Of a stretch of DNA of 64,000 bases, positions 42,851-56,000 are shown one piece after another; the stretch's first letter is position 1; each line of letters begins with the position of its first letter. A program made the position numbers and the translations under genes. Source of the stretch: Cyrtodaria siliqua (taxonomy: Eukaryota > Mollusca > Bivalvia > Adapedonta > Hiatellidae); the NCBI GenBank assembly GCA_037043455.1, contig JAWPHD010002610.1, positions 62,001-126,000 of the forward strand. The letters are read 5' to 3'. The notes beneath the pieces were generated by a model that worked only from the letters and a program-made list of their open reading frames with translations, searched no databases and had not been told where the DNA came from.

Positions 42851-43751
42851 TTGAAAACAAGAGGGTCAATATGGCTCTGAATCGATCACCTGAGGATCTT
42901 CCTATTGATGAAAAAAGTGTTCGCACGCAAATGCCGATTGATTTTTTTAAGTCTTTCCTTATGTAAGTCTATGTAAAAACGTGCAAAATCATTATATATA
43001 AACTTTGGACTCCAGGGGTGCAGACATCTTTTGACCACAAGGACTTCAAATGAACAAACCTGATAGCCCAGGGGTTAGCGATCATTAATAAAGAACAAGA
43101 GGGTCTGTGGATGCTCTTCAAGCTTAAATGGCTCTGTGTCTTGTGGTTTCAGAGAAGAAGATTTTTTAAGTTTTTTTCCTATACAAGTCTATGAAAAACA
43201 TAAAAAAAAAAGAAGCCCAAGACGGCCTGTGGACGCTCTACTGGCTAAAACAGCTCTTATAGATTTAGATAGATATAGCTAGATATAGCTCTCTTCTCCT
43301 ATAGATTTAACAAAGGAAAATACAATATAGCATTTTTCAACAAATCAAGGGCCATAACTCTGTTATTACTAACAAGATCTAGCTGGTTTTCGAAATTGTC
43401 CAAGATTTCATCGATATACCGCGCTTTGCACAACCAGACATCATACTGAGGTTTCCTGCCAAATTTCGTAGAAATCCAACAAGCCGTTAAGAGGAGTATC
43501 GCCGACAAGAAATTTAAAATAAAAATGTCAAAGGGCCATGACTCCGTCAAAAATCAGCGAACTGGAAAAAAAGCGTGATGCACAACTAGACATCTTACCG
43601 ATGCTTCCTGCCAAGTTTCGTCGAAATTCAACAAGGCATTTAGGATGAGTAGCGCCGACAAGAAATTTTAAAGTAAGTGTCAAGTAATTAAAAAGATAAT
43701 GTAAAAAAAATAATTCAAATCAATCAAAAAAACAAATAAATGAAAAAATAA

Positions 43752-45012
43752 AACAAGAGGTCAATGACCTTGAAGCTCTACTGATTGATTTTGATTTCAG
43801 GAAGTAGTCGCTACAGACTTGTTTTTTGAAATCTATTTTTAACCGTGGCGGCCATCTTGAATTTCCGGCCGACCTGAAATTTTGCTAGGATCAATTAGAC
43901 ATTAAGAGCAACATTCCTGTGAAGTTTCATGAAAATCCGTCAAGTTGTTTCAGAGGAGTTGTCGCTACAAGTTTTCATTATATAACTCTATGTAAACAAA
44001 GATGGCCACTGGCAGCCATGTTTAATGTCATATCAAAACGATTTTCGACAAGGACCAACATCATGTCATACTGATCATTTTAGAAAAAGTCCCATATCAA
44101 TATCTCTTATTGTTTTGAAGAAGTAGTCGCTACAAACTTATTTATTATAAATCTATTTTTAGCTGTGGCGGCCATCTTGAATTTCCGGCCGACCTGAAAT
44201 TTTTCTAGGATCAACTAGACATCAAGAGCAACATTCCTGTGAAGTTTCATGAACATCCGTCAAGTAGTTTCAGAGGAGTAGTCGCTACCAGTTTTTACTA
44301 TATAACTCTATGTAACCAAAGATGGCCACTGGCAGCCATGTTTAACGTCGAATCAAAATAATTTTCCACAAGGATCAACATCATGTCATGCTGATCATTT
44401 TAGAAAAAGTCCCATATCAATATCACTTGTAGTTTTCAAGAAGTAGTCGCTACCAACTTATTTTTTAAAAATCTATTTTTAGCTGTGACGGCCATCTTGA
44501 ATTTCCGGCCGACCTGAAATTTTTCTAGGATCAATTTGACATCAAGAGCAACATTCCTGTAAGGTTTCATGACAATCCGCCAAGTAGTTTCAGAGGAGTA
44601 GTCGCTACAAGTTTTTACTATATAACTCTATGTAAACAAAGATGGCCGCTGGCAGCCATGTTTAACTTTGAATCAAAACGATTTTTGACAAGGATCAACA
44701 TCATGTCATGCTGATCATTTTAGAAAAAGTCCCATATCAATATCACTTATAGTTTTCAAGAAGTAGTCGCTACAAACTTGTATTTTAAAACTCTATTTTT
44801 AGCTGTGGCGGCCATCTTGGATTTCACATCAACATGAATTTTTGCTAGGATCAACTAGACTTGATGGGCAACATTTCTGTAAAGTTTCATGAATATCCAT
44901 CCAGTAGTTTCAGAGGAGTTGTCGCTTCAAATAAAAGTTTACTGACAGACGGCCAGAGGGACGCCGCACCACGGCATAAGCTCTGCTGATCTCTGATCAG
45001 TCGAGCTAAAAA
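43752..45012 (+). mobile_element. Helitron-like element with GTAGTCGCTACA units
   Basis: From AACAAGAGGTCAATGACCTT through four diverged 330-bp units (GGCGGCCATCTTGAATTTCC, CAGAGGAGTAGTCGCTAC, AAGATGGCC) to CTGATCTCTGATCAG hairpin, TCGAGCTAAAAA. Confidence 0.82.
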
Positions 45013-45049
45013 TTAAAAAAAAATGGAATTGAAAAAAAAAAAAAAAAAA

Positions 45050-46510
45050 AAAATTGACACCAGGGTCACCATTTGAACAAACTTAGTAAGCTGATGCTAC
45101 ATGTAATACATGAGAGCTCTGTGCCATGTGGTTCCAGAGAAGAAGACTTTTTTCAGTGTTTGCCTATACAAGCCTAAGTAAAACTGTGACCCCCAGGGTG
45201 GGGCCAAATGTGACCAATGGGTCACCATTTCAACAAACTTGGTAGAAGACCATACGCTTATAGCAAATGCAAAATATTAAACCTCTGGCTCTTGCAGTTT
45301 CAGAGAAGAAGATTTTTTAAGTTTTTCCCAATACATGTCTATGTAAAACATGTGACCCTTGTGGCGGGGTCAAATGTAACCCGCGGGTCACCATTTGAAC
45401 AAACTTGATAAAGGACCCTAAGCTTATAGCTAATGCAAAATATTAAACCTCTGGCTCTTGCAGTTCCAGAGAAGAAGTTTTTTTTTCAGTTTTTCCCTAT
45501 ACAAGCATTTATGTAAAACTGTGACCCCCGGGGCGGGGCCAGATGTGACCCCAGGGTCACCATTTGACCCCAGGGTCACCATTTGAACAAAATTGGTAAA
45601 GGACCATCAGCTTATAGCAACAGCAAAATATTAAACCTCTGGCTTTTGCATCTTCCGAGGAGATTTTTTAAGTTTTTCCCTATACATGTCTATGTAAAAC
45701 ATGTGACCCTTGGGGCGGGGCCAAATGTGACCCCAGGGTCACCATTTGAACAAACTTGGTAAAGGACCATAAGCTTATAATAAATGTAAAATATCAGACC
45801 TCTGGCTCTTGTAGTTTCCGGGAAGAAGATTTTTAAAAAAAAATCCTATGTAAGTCTATGTAAAACTGTGACTCTCGGGGCGGGGCCAAATTTGACCACA
45901 GGGTCACCATTTGAACAAACTTAGTAGAGGACCATAAGCTGATGCTACAAGTAATACATGAGAGCTCTGTGCCATGTGGTTCCAGAGAAGTAGATTGTTT
46001 TCAGTTTTTCCTTATACAAGCCTATGTAAAACTGTGACCCCGGGGTGGGGCCAAATGTGACCCCTGGGTCACCATTTGAACAAACTTGGTAGAGGACCAC
46101 AAGCTTATAGCAAATGCAAAATATTAAACCTCTGGCTCTTGCAGTTTCAGAGAAGATTTTTTAAGTTTTTCCCTATACATGTCTATGTAAAACATAAGAC
46201 CCTTGGGGCGGGGCCAAATGTGGCCCGAGGGTCGCCATTTGAACAAAATTGGTAAAGGACCATAAGCTTATAGTAAATGCAAAATATCAAACCTCTGGCT
46301 CTTGTAGTTTCCGAGAAGATTTTTAAAAAAAAAATCCTATATAAGTCTATGTAAAACTGTGACCCCCGGGGCGGGGACAAATTTGACCCCAGGGTCACCA
46401 TTTGAACAAACTTAGTAGAGGACCATAAGCTGATGCTACATGTAATACATGAGAGCTCTGTGTCTTGTGGTTTCAGAGGAGAAGATTTTTTAAAGTTTTT
46501 TCCTATATGT
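45050..46510 (+). repeat. GTGACCCC/CATTTGAACAAACTT tandem array
   Basis: Eight or so units of 160-180 bp alternate two subtypes (CATGAGAGCTCTGTGCCATG versus AAATATTAAACCTCTGGCTC), the same alternation as in 35220-36360. The array can therefore be read as higher-order dimers. Confidence 0.8.
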
Positions 46511-46517
46511 CTATATG

Positions 46518-47881
46518 AACAAGAGGTCAATGACCTTGAAGCTCTACTGATTGATTTTGATTTCAGGAAGTAGTCGCTACAGACTTGTTTTTGGAAAATC
46601 TATTTTAACCGTGGCGGCCATCTTGAATTTCCGGCCGACCTGAAATTTTGCTAGGAGTTTCATGAAAATCCGTCAAGTAGTTTCAGAGGAGTAGTCGCTA
46701 CAAGTTTTCATTATATAATTCTATGTAAACAAAAATGGCCGCAGCAGCCATGTTTAACGTCAAATCAAAACGATTTTCAACAAGGACCAACATCATGTCA
46801 TACTGATCATTTTAGAAAAAGTCCCATATCAATATCTCTTATAGTTTTGAAGAAGTAGTCGCTACAAACTTATTTATTTTAAATCTATTTTTAGCTGTGA
46901 CGGCCATCTTGAATTTCTGGCCGACCTGAAATTTTTCTAGGATCAACTAGACATCAAGAGCAACATTCCTGTGAAGTTTCATGAACATCCGTCAAGTAGT
47001 TTCAGAGAAGTAGTCGCTACAAGTTTTTACTATATAACTCTATGTAACCAAAGATGGCCACTGGCAGCCATGTTTAACGTCGAATCAAAATAATTTTCCA
47101 CAAGGATCAACATCAAGTCATGCTGATCATTTTAGAAAAAGTCCCATATCAATATCACTTATAGTTTTCAAGAAGTAGTCGCTACAAACTTTCTTTTTTT
47201 AAAATCTATTTTTAGCCGTGGCGGCCATCTTGAATTTCTGGCTGATCTGAAATTTTGCTAGGATCAATTAGACATCAACAGCAACATTCCTGTAAAGTTT
47301 CATGACAATCTGCCAAGTAGTTTCAGAGGAGTAGTCGCTACAAGTATTTACTATATAACTCTATGTAAACAAAGATGGCCGCTGGCAGCCATGTTTAACG
47401 TTGAATCAAAACAATTTTTGACAATTGAATTGAATTGAATTGGGGTTTTAAGGCGCACCAACACATTACAGGTTATATGGCGCCTAACAGGCATGAACAT
47501 GCCAGGCTCATCTTCCATGTACATCGAGATAAACTATGGAAAATGGGCCTAGAACCTTCTCACCCTCATGTCATGCTGATCATTTTAGAAAAAGTCCCAT
47601 ATCAATATCACTTATAGTTTTCAAGAAGTAGTCGCTACAAACTTTTATTTTAAAACTCTATTTTTAGCTTTGGCGGCCATCTTTGATTTCACATCAACAT
47701 GAATTTTTGCTAGGATCAACTAGACTTTATGGGCAACATTTCTGTAAAGTTTCATGAATATCCATTCAGTAGTTTAAGAGGAGTTGTCTCTACAAATAAA
47801 GGTTTACGGACAGACAGACGGACAGACGGACGCCGCACCACGGCATAAGCTCTGCTGATCTCTGATCAGTCGAGCTAAAAA
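46518..47881 (+). mobile_element. Helitron-like element with GTAGTCGCTACA units, interrupted by a SINE
   Basis: Starts AACAAGAGGTCAATGACCTT and ends CTGATCTCTGATCAG, TCGAGCTAAAA. A SINE A fragment sits at 47421-47568 in the fourth unit. Confidence 0.82.
47421..47568 (-). mobile_element. SINE family A, truncated copy
   Basis: On the - strand it runs GGGTGAGAAGGTTCTAGGCC to GGTGCGCCTTAAAACCCCAA and an AATTCAATTCAATTC tail. The host repeat has lost about 10 bases (AGGATCAACA) at the junction instead of showing a duplication. Confidence 0.8.
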
Positions 47882-48504
47882 CTGTTGAAATCTGTCCAGC
47901 GGTTTTGGAGAAGATTTTTTAAGGTTTTGACCATATATGGTAATGGCAGCCATCTTGGATGTAGCGCTGACCTAGTTTTAACAAATCTAAAAAGCATTCA
48001 TCTAAGGATCATCCATGTGAAGTTTGGTCAAAATTAGCCAAGCGGTTTCTGAGGAGAAGTCGTTTGAAGAAAAGTTAACGGACGGACGACGACGGACGGA
48101 CGACGGAAGACGGACAACACTACATCCCATAAAAATCTACATATACAAACTTTGGACACTCAGGGCACTGCGATTTTTGACCCCGGGGACTTCATTTGAA
48201 CAAACGTGATATTCTAGGCGTTGGCGATCATTTTAAAAGAAAAACTGTTGAAATCTGTCCAGGGGTTCTTGAGAAGAAGATTTTTTAAGTTTTCGACCAT
48301 ATGTGGTAATGTCGGCCATCTTGGATGTCGCGCGGACCTAATTTTAGCAAAACTAAATGCATTCTTCTAAGGAACATCCATGCGAAGTTTGGTCAAAATT
48401 GACCAAGCGGTTTCTGAGGAGGTCGTTTGAAGCTGTGGCTAATGACAGATGAAGAGTGATCCCAATAGATCATCTTGAGCCTTTGGCTCAGGTGATCTAA
48501 TAAA

Positions 48505-49940
48505 ATGTATTTATTCTGACAATTGTACGGGCTGCTTGGACTTTAAACATGCCTCCTCCAAACATGCCCACCAAAAAAAACTTGCAGTGTTTAAATATTA
48601 ACAAACATTACCCCTTCAAATAATGAAAAACATAAAAAGTTGATACTGTTCCAAGATCTAGCTGTTCAGATATTCAGGAGAGCATTTCAAGGTCATGGAC
48701 CTCTTGTTTTCATCAAGAGCAGTATTTATTTTCATATTATTTTTTGCATAAATGGAGATTATTCAGTTGTCGCCAAGGGCAATATACAAGCATATATATA
48801 TATATATATATGTTTCATGAGCCTAGGTGTTATACTTTTGGAATTATTATTATTATGCGGCAGGCATATATGCATACCCTTGACCTTTGGCCTACTGATC
48901 CCAAAAAGCAATAGGGTTTCCCCCGTTGCAAAGAGGTGTTATATTTCAGGAGTTATCACGCTGAATGCATAACTTCATTGGCAGGGGTATATCACAAGCT
49001 TCTTATTATAAATCTGTGTAACACATTCATTCAAGGCTTACATTCTGTCATGAAATTTTAAACATAAGCGAGCACAAGCTTCTGTAATCTTAGTCTATTT
49101 TTTAGCTCTGGTGGCCATATTGGATTTCAGGAAGTATAACTTCATTTAGGACCAACTAGAAATCACCTGCATAGTTTTATTAAACTCCGATTAATATCTG
49201 AGGAAAATTAGTGATTGCAAGATTTTTCTATATTGGCGGCCATTGTGGAAGACTCGTCAACATGAACATAATTCATGAGAATCGTTTAGCAGAGATGTGC
49301 AACTTTAAAATGGACCCATGGTTTCAAAAAAGCTCCATTGTTTAATTTCCGTTTGGTAAGAATAACTTTTGCTATTAAAAACCATTTAAGTCATGACTGA
49401 ACTATACTTAACAGTTTGTTTATATGTGTCTAATTTTTGTCTTCGAAAAAACAACCATAATTATTTTCAGGAGAAAATTTTCTTCATTACAACTATAAGT
49501 TAAAAAGAAATAAACATATTTACAGTGAACTACTTCTATTCATTTTATATTAAGCAATACAAAGAATTATAATTATATAGTGTTCTTGCACTGACAATGA
49601 AAAATATCAGGTGTCATAAATAGCTGGTGACACATCGCAAACTAATGTTTTGTCTTACTGTTTACAATATGAGAAATAAGGCAAACTATTATTGTTAAGT
49701 GCACATGAAGTCTTAACCTTGCAAGAGTGCTATATCCATATTGAAGTGCAGCAGGGAATATACAACTTAACACTGCTGATAATCTTACAAAGATTATATA
49801 AGTAAATATAACAGTGCCTTTTTTTAATTTAATAACATGAAATTAAACACAGAAATTTGTGTTCATGAACTACGGCTCATATACCGATATGCATTCCATT
49901 TCAGCACTCTCTGCACATTGTTAATTGTCGACTCAATATT
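48505..49940. other. sequence downstream of PSMD13, no further gene seen
   Basis: 48640-48760 has a Helitron-type end (AAGGTCATGGACCTCTTGTT). A (TA)n tract lies at 48797-48812. 49110-49260 shows decayed GGTGGCCATATTGGATTTC unit sequence. The rest is AT-rich. Confidence 0.45.
49823..49833 (-). promoter_or_regulatory. possible polyadenylation signal of PSMD13
   Basis: ATTAAATTAAA on the - strand, about 115 bp beyond the stop codon, is the nearest variant (ATTAAA) signal. No AATAAA was seen closer. Confidence 0.25.
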
Positions 49941-49947
49941 AATAGTC

Positions 49948-50043
49948 CTATGTGAGAATGTCATGAGCTTTGACCTCCACCAAATGTTCCATTTGTCTCA
50001 CATCTGCACACCAGGATTCTAATCTGCTCTGCATTGTTGAGAT
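49948..50043 (-). CDS. PSMD13: PSMD13 terminal exon
   Basis: The acceptor TAATTTCAG is followed by [31 protein letters not shown] and TAG at 49950-49948. Human PSMD13 ends RLEFWCTDV...HDILT, so length and ending agree. Confidence 0.94.
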   Translation of the reverse strand: MSTMQSRLESWCADVRQMEHLVEVKAHDILT

Positions 50044-53000
50044 CTGAAATTAGATGTGTAACATGTGACAACTGGTCATCTTCGTGTAATGGTAACCATG
50101 TACAATGTGTCATATTATGTTATTATGAGAATAATGAAATCATTAATAAAATGGTGTTTTACATCCTGTTAACACACTAGATTAGGTTGTATTGGGACAG
50201 TAACCTCAGAGGAAGATGAGATGAAGTTAGAAGTTTCGGCGCAGAGATCTATGAGGCCTTATCCACTGAGCTATCGAGGCATAATGAAAGACACCCAACA
50301 AAATATGAACTTGTGCTGGTATCCAACCATGGCAAATTTTATAATAATGTATACTGCAAAATCATTTTATTTCATGGGCATTAAATTTCAAGGTTCTTTC
50401 CAAAAAGACAATTTCGCGACGTAAATTCGAAAAAAAACAAAACAACATGTCAATGACCTTGTAGCTCTAATGATAGATTTTGACAGCTAAATCAGCCTCT
50501 GGAACCTGGAAATAGGACCAGCACTTTCAGAGTAGTCGCCACAAGCTTTTCCTGTATAACTCTATGTAAACAAAGACGGCCGCCATGTTTAAATTGAATC
50601 AAAAGAGTTTTGTTTTGGACCAACTACGTCATGCCAGTCATTTTAGTAAAGGTTCCAGATCAATACCACTTATTATTTTTGAAGTAGTTGCCACAAACTT
50701 GTATTTTTAAAATCTATTTTTTCCGGCCGACCTGAATTTATGCTAGGATCAACTAGACATCAAGAGCAACATTCCTGTGAAGTTTTATGAAAATCTGTAA
50801 TTTTGGTTAGGACCAACTACATGTTGTGTCAGTCATTTTGGTAAAGGTTCCAAATCAAATTAATTTATCGTTTTTGAGAAGTAGTGGCATAAAACTGTAA
50901 TTTTAAAATCCTGAATTTTTACTAGGATCAACTAGACATTAAGACCAACTACATGTCATCCCCAATCTCATTAAAATCAGACCCTTTATCACACTATCAT
51001 ACCGTTCGCTATTAAGGATCCGACGACTTCGCATTACAGGTCACGTCAGATTGACCTTACGATTAGACAGTCAGATTTGAGCCTACAAAATTGTTCGGTA
51101 TTGACAACTTTACTGCGCATGTCGCGTTTCAGTAAAACGCTGTGCAGCAGTCTACGCTCGTTATTGAAAGAGACAATGTCCGTAACTTTTAGCCTTATAA
51201 AACACAAAAGAACTGTGTTGAAAAACATAATACACCATGCAACCATTATTGAATATTTACTGAAAAAAATAAATAATGGTTTGACGGAATTTAATAGCGG
51301 TACTTTTTTTATTTTTAACGATTCGTGTGATTGAACCCACACTAAAATGACACACGTGAGTCAGTGGTCGAGAAGCTATCAACTGAGCTTTGCGTCTAGA
51401 TGTAATATGGCTTACTATTTAGGTAAACATCATAATAATTTCGGTAAAATATATATTTTCAAAATACACGACAATTCTACACGATTTTCTTCGTATCTTG
51501 ATGTAAAACATGCCATTTAGTGCATTTCTTTGAATTTATCGTGCAAAAACACAGCAATAACACACGAAGACTTTATCTTTATTCGGATATAGGTCTGTTT
51601 TATGTAGATTTTCATTTGTTCAGTTCACTCGAATGTCATCTGAAGTGCTCATGAAATGCACGATTCTCATTGGTGAATTTAATTGATCTTCTCATGAATA
51701 TTAATTAGATGAAAGGTCGATCTGACGTGACCTCAAAGACAAGGTTGTCAGATCCAATAGGGGAGATTATCAAAGTGTAATTAGGATATGATTTTAATGA
51801 GATTGTGTTGTCCCAGTCATTTCGGTAAAGGTTCCAAATCAAATTCACTTATGGTGTTTGAGAAGTAGTCACCACAAAACTGTAATTTTAAAATCAATTT
51901 TTAGCCTTGGTGGCCATCTTGAATTTCCGGCCGACCTGAATTTTTACTAGGGTCAACTAGACATCAAGGAAATTTGGGGTATATTTTTTATTTGTTTGTA
52001 ATTATGTCTCCAATGAAATATGATGATGATGATGGGGGTGGGGGAAGGGTAGAAGGGTATACCCACGTTTTTGAAAATGGCAGGGTATATTAAAATTGCG
52101 TCCGTTTGTCCGTCTGTCCATCCATTACTGTATCTCCTTCTACACCGCTGAATTCTATCAAACTTAGGGTATGAATAATGACTTCAGCATATGATGACGG
52201 CGTGCAAGAGCAACATTATTTTTGGCTCCGCACCCAGAGGCCCTGCGGGGGTCAAAAGGTCAATTATACTAAAAATTCAATTACACTGTCATTTTTCCAT
52301 ATTTGTGCACATAACTTGGTGTATGTAATCGTCTATGAAAGATAATTGAATTGGGTTTTAAGGCGCACCAACACATGAAAGGTTATATGGCGCCTAACAG
52401 GAATGAACATGCCAGGCTCATCCTCCATGTACATCAAGATAAAATATGAAGAATGGGCCTAGAACCTTCTACCTGCAGAACTGCAGAGTTGCTGCAAATT
52501 CTATTGTAGACACTCCGTTTACGCTGGTGCCACGTTTATTGTTTTTCTGCCACTGCTCTAGTGATGTGAGCCAGATGGCACCTGGATTTTTTTATTTAAA
52601 TTATGTCTCAAATGAAAGATTAGGATGATGGGTTTACACTGTATACATTTGTTTCCTCCTACTTTATCGGTGGGGGCCTAGGGGATGGGGCATCAAACAC
52701 ACTAATAATTCAATTACAGTGTTATTTTCCCATACTTTTGCACATTAGTTGGTATAATAGTCATCTATCAAAGAGATACACAGCATGTCAAATGATTTAT
52801 TATTTAAAACTAAGGACATCTTTCCTTGGGGTTGGGGTTTGAGGAGGTGGGGGGAGGGGATCAGGGGCTACATTTCTTTTTCGGTTTGTGCTTTGTGTAC
52901 GCATCATTAGTGTTTGCGCTACACAGGTAAATAGTTTTAAGTGCGTCTACTATCGACACGGAGTGAAATAACGGGTAAAATATTGGTTGAAATTGTTTCG

Positions 53001-56000
53001 CTGTAGTCTACAGACTTGGTGAAAAATTGCTATTGACACTGTACACAGGCGTTCTCACCCTAGTCTATATATTATTATAAAGGATTTTTTTGTCTCTGGA
53101 CTCCCTGTGCTCTATCATGTAAACAAGATGACCAAGAGCTGTCAGAGGACAGCGTAGCTCGACTATTTCAAATTTTCAGAGAACAAGAAATGATACACCC
53201 GGCACACCATCAGAAAAAAAAAGTGAAAACAAAGGGGAGAGCTGGATGTGTCATGAAGGAAAACATTGGAATTTTCATTAAATCAAGGGCCACAATTTTA
53301 CTGTGATGACACGGAGGTAATTTCATAATAACCCTTTCAAAGGTACATAATGCAAATTGTATAAGTTAAAAATTTTAAGAAAATATGTTAAAAGTATTAT
53401 GTAAATGCATTTGACCTTTGACCCCTTTCTGACCTTAACCTTTCATCCTATGATCTTGAACTCAATAGATACGATCATCGTCCCATTTATAATAAAGTAT
53501 GTAAGTTTGATGATGATGGGATAAAAAATGTTGAAGTTATTTACAAATAAGAAATGCAGACGTAAACATTAACCTGATGCTAAGAGCCTATCAACGCATA
53601 AATGCAATTTGTGACCATGAACTTTGACCTATAGACCCCATAAGATCCTTCGAACAGTCGAGATATAAATATCAAATTATTTGTAAAGTTTGACCCAGGA
53701 GCTAGGTCCACAAAGGTGGGGAAGAAGCCTAGGGTCTATGCTGGTTGGATGGATGTATCCGTCTGTTAATGCCCAGTAAGTGTATATATGGTTATAGGGT
53801 AGGGATCTCAACGGTTTACAAGTTATGACCCGGGAGCTATGTCACCAGGGGTGGGAAGGGAGTGCAGGGTCTATGCTGGTTGGATGGTTGTATCCGTCTG
53901 TTCATGCCCAGTAAGTGTATATATGATTATAGGGTAGGGATCTTCATGGTTTCCCCAGGGTTGGGGAAGGAGATCGAGGTCTATGCTGGTTGAGTGGTTG
54001 TATCCGTCTGTTCATGCCCAGTTAGTGTATATATTGATAAGGGTGGGGATCTCAATGGTTTCCAAGTTATGACCGAGGGGCTATGTCCCCAGGGGTGGGG
54101 AAGGAGCCCAGGGTCTATGCTGGTTGGGTGGTTATATCTGTCTGTTCATGCCCAGTAAGTGTATATATGGTTATAGGGTGGGGATCTCAACGGTTTACAA
54201 GTTATGACCCAGGGGCTATGTCACCAGGGGTGGGGAAGGAGTCCAGGGTCTATGCTGGTTGGGTGGTTGTATCCGTCTGTTCATGCCCAGTAAGTGTATA
54301 TATGGTTATAGGGTGGGGATCTCAATGGTTTCCAAGTTATGACAGAGGGGCTATGTCCCCAGGGGTGGGGAAGCAACCCGGTGTCTATGCTGGTTGAATG
54401 GTTGTATCTGTCTGTTCATGTCCAGTAAGTGTATATATGGTGGGGATCTCAATGGTTACTAATTTATGACTCAGGGGGCCCACCCACACCCTCATATTTC
54501 ACCTCTTGTGACCCCCGGGGCGGGTCCAATTCTGAACCCATGGTCACCATTTGAGCAAACTTGGTAGAGGACTACTAGACAATCAAGCCCAGTAATCGAC
54601 GTCATCAGCAGGTGCACGAGATCATCATACGTAATGAAGATTTGTCTCTACTCGGTAAGTAAACACACGCATCTCAGTCCATAAAGATATAATTATGCCT
54701 AAAGTATCGCAATCAATGGTAAAAAGACTCGGTTATTATTCACTTCTGCTAATGCTTAGCGAATTGAGAGCAGAATCAAAGAAAGTTATTTTAGCGAGAT
54801 GATTCTCAGCGGAGTTTTTTCATTTTTAACTCTCTTTGATTCTGCTCTCAATTCGCTAAGTATTAGCAGAAGTGAATATTAACCGAGTCTTTTTACCATT
54901 GATTGCGATACTTCAGGCACAATTATATCTTTATGGACTGAGAATTAGAGCTGAAATAAGTGTGTTTACTTACCGAGTCGAAACAAATCTTCGTTACGGA
55001 TGATCATCTTGTGCACCTGCTGATGACGTCGATTACTGGGCTTGACAATGCTACATACAAAATATCTAAGCTGCAGCGCTTTTTGTGTCGGAGAAGAAGA
55101 TTTTGAAGTGTTTTTCCTATATACTTCTATGTAACAATAGGTCAATGACCTTGAAGCTCTACTGATTGATTTTGATTTCAGGAAGTAGTCGCTACAGACT
55201 TGTTTTTTGAAAATCTATTTTTAACCGTGGCGGCCATCTTGAATTTCAAGCCGACCTGAAATTTTGCTAGGATCAATTAGACATTAAGAGCAACATTCCT
55301 GTGAAGTTTCATGAAAATCCGTCAAGTAGTTTCAGAGGAGTTGTCGCTACAAGTTTTCATTATATAACTCTATGTAAACAAAGATGGCCACTGGCAGCCA
55401 TGTTTAACGTCAAATCAAAACGATTTTCAACAAGGACCAACATCATGTCATATTGATCATTTTAGAAAAAGTCCCATATCAATATCTCTTATTGTTTTGA
55501 AGAAGTAGTCGCTACAAACTTATCTATTTTAAATCTATTTTTAGCTGTGGCGGCCATCTTGAATTTCCCGCCGACCTGAAATTTTTCTAGGATCAATTAA
55601 ACATCAAGAGCAATATTCCTGTAAAGTTTCATGACAATCCTCCAAGTAGTTTCAGAGAAGTAGTCGCTACAAGTTTTTACTATATAACTCTATGTAAACA
55701 AAGATGGCCGCTGGCAGCCATGTTTAACGTTGAATCAAAATGATTTTTGACAAGGATCAACATCATGTCATGCTGATCATTTTAGAAAAAGTCCCATATC
55801 AATATCACTTATAGTTTTCAAGAAGTAGTCGCTACAAACTTGTATTTTAAAACTCTATTTTTAGCTTTGGCGGCCATCTTGGATTTCACATCAACATGAA
55901 TTTTTGCTAGGATCAACTAGACCTTATGGGCAACATTTCTGTAAAGTTTCATGAATATCCATCCAGTAGTTTCAGAGGAGTTGTCGCTACAAATAAAAGT

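Larger units (their letters stand above)
42856..48500 (+). mobile_element. large nested Helitron-like region
   Basis: It opens AACAAGAGGGTCAATATGGC TC and closes with hairpin GAGCCTTTGGCTC and AGGTGATCTAAT. Within it are an AACAAGAGGGTCTGTGG start (43097), an AAGCCCAAGACGGCC start (43209), the GTAGTCGCTACA elements 43752-45012 and 46518-47881, and the GTGACCCC array 45050-46500. The pieces on either side of 46518-47881 continue one another (AAAAACTGTTGAAATCTGTC at 47876 follows the kind of sequence at 36430), so the smaller elements look inserted into an older one. Confidence 0.65.

Noticed and set aside
52828..52860. G-rich stretch as a regulatory G-quadruplex
   Set aside because: It can form one on paper, but it lies deep in a repeat-rich intron and nothing ties it to a promoter or splice site.
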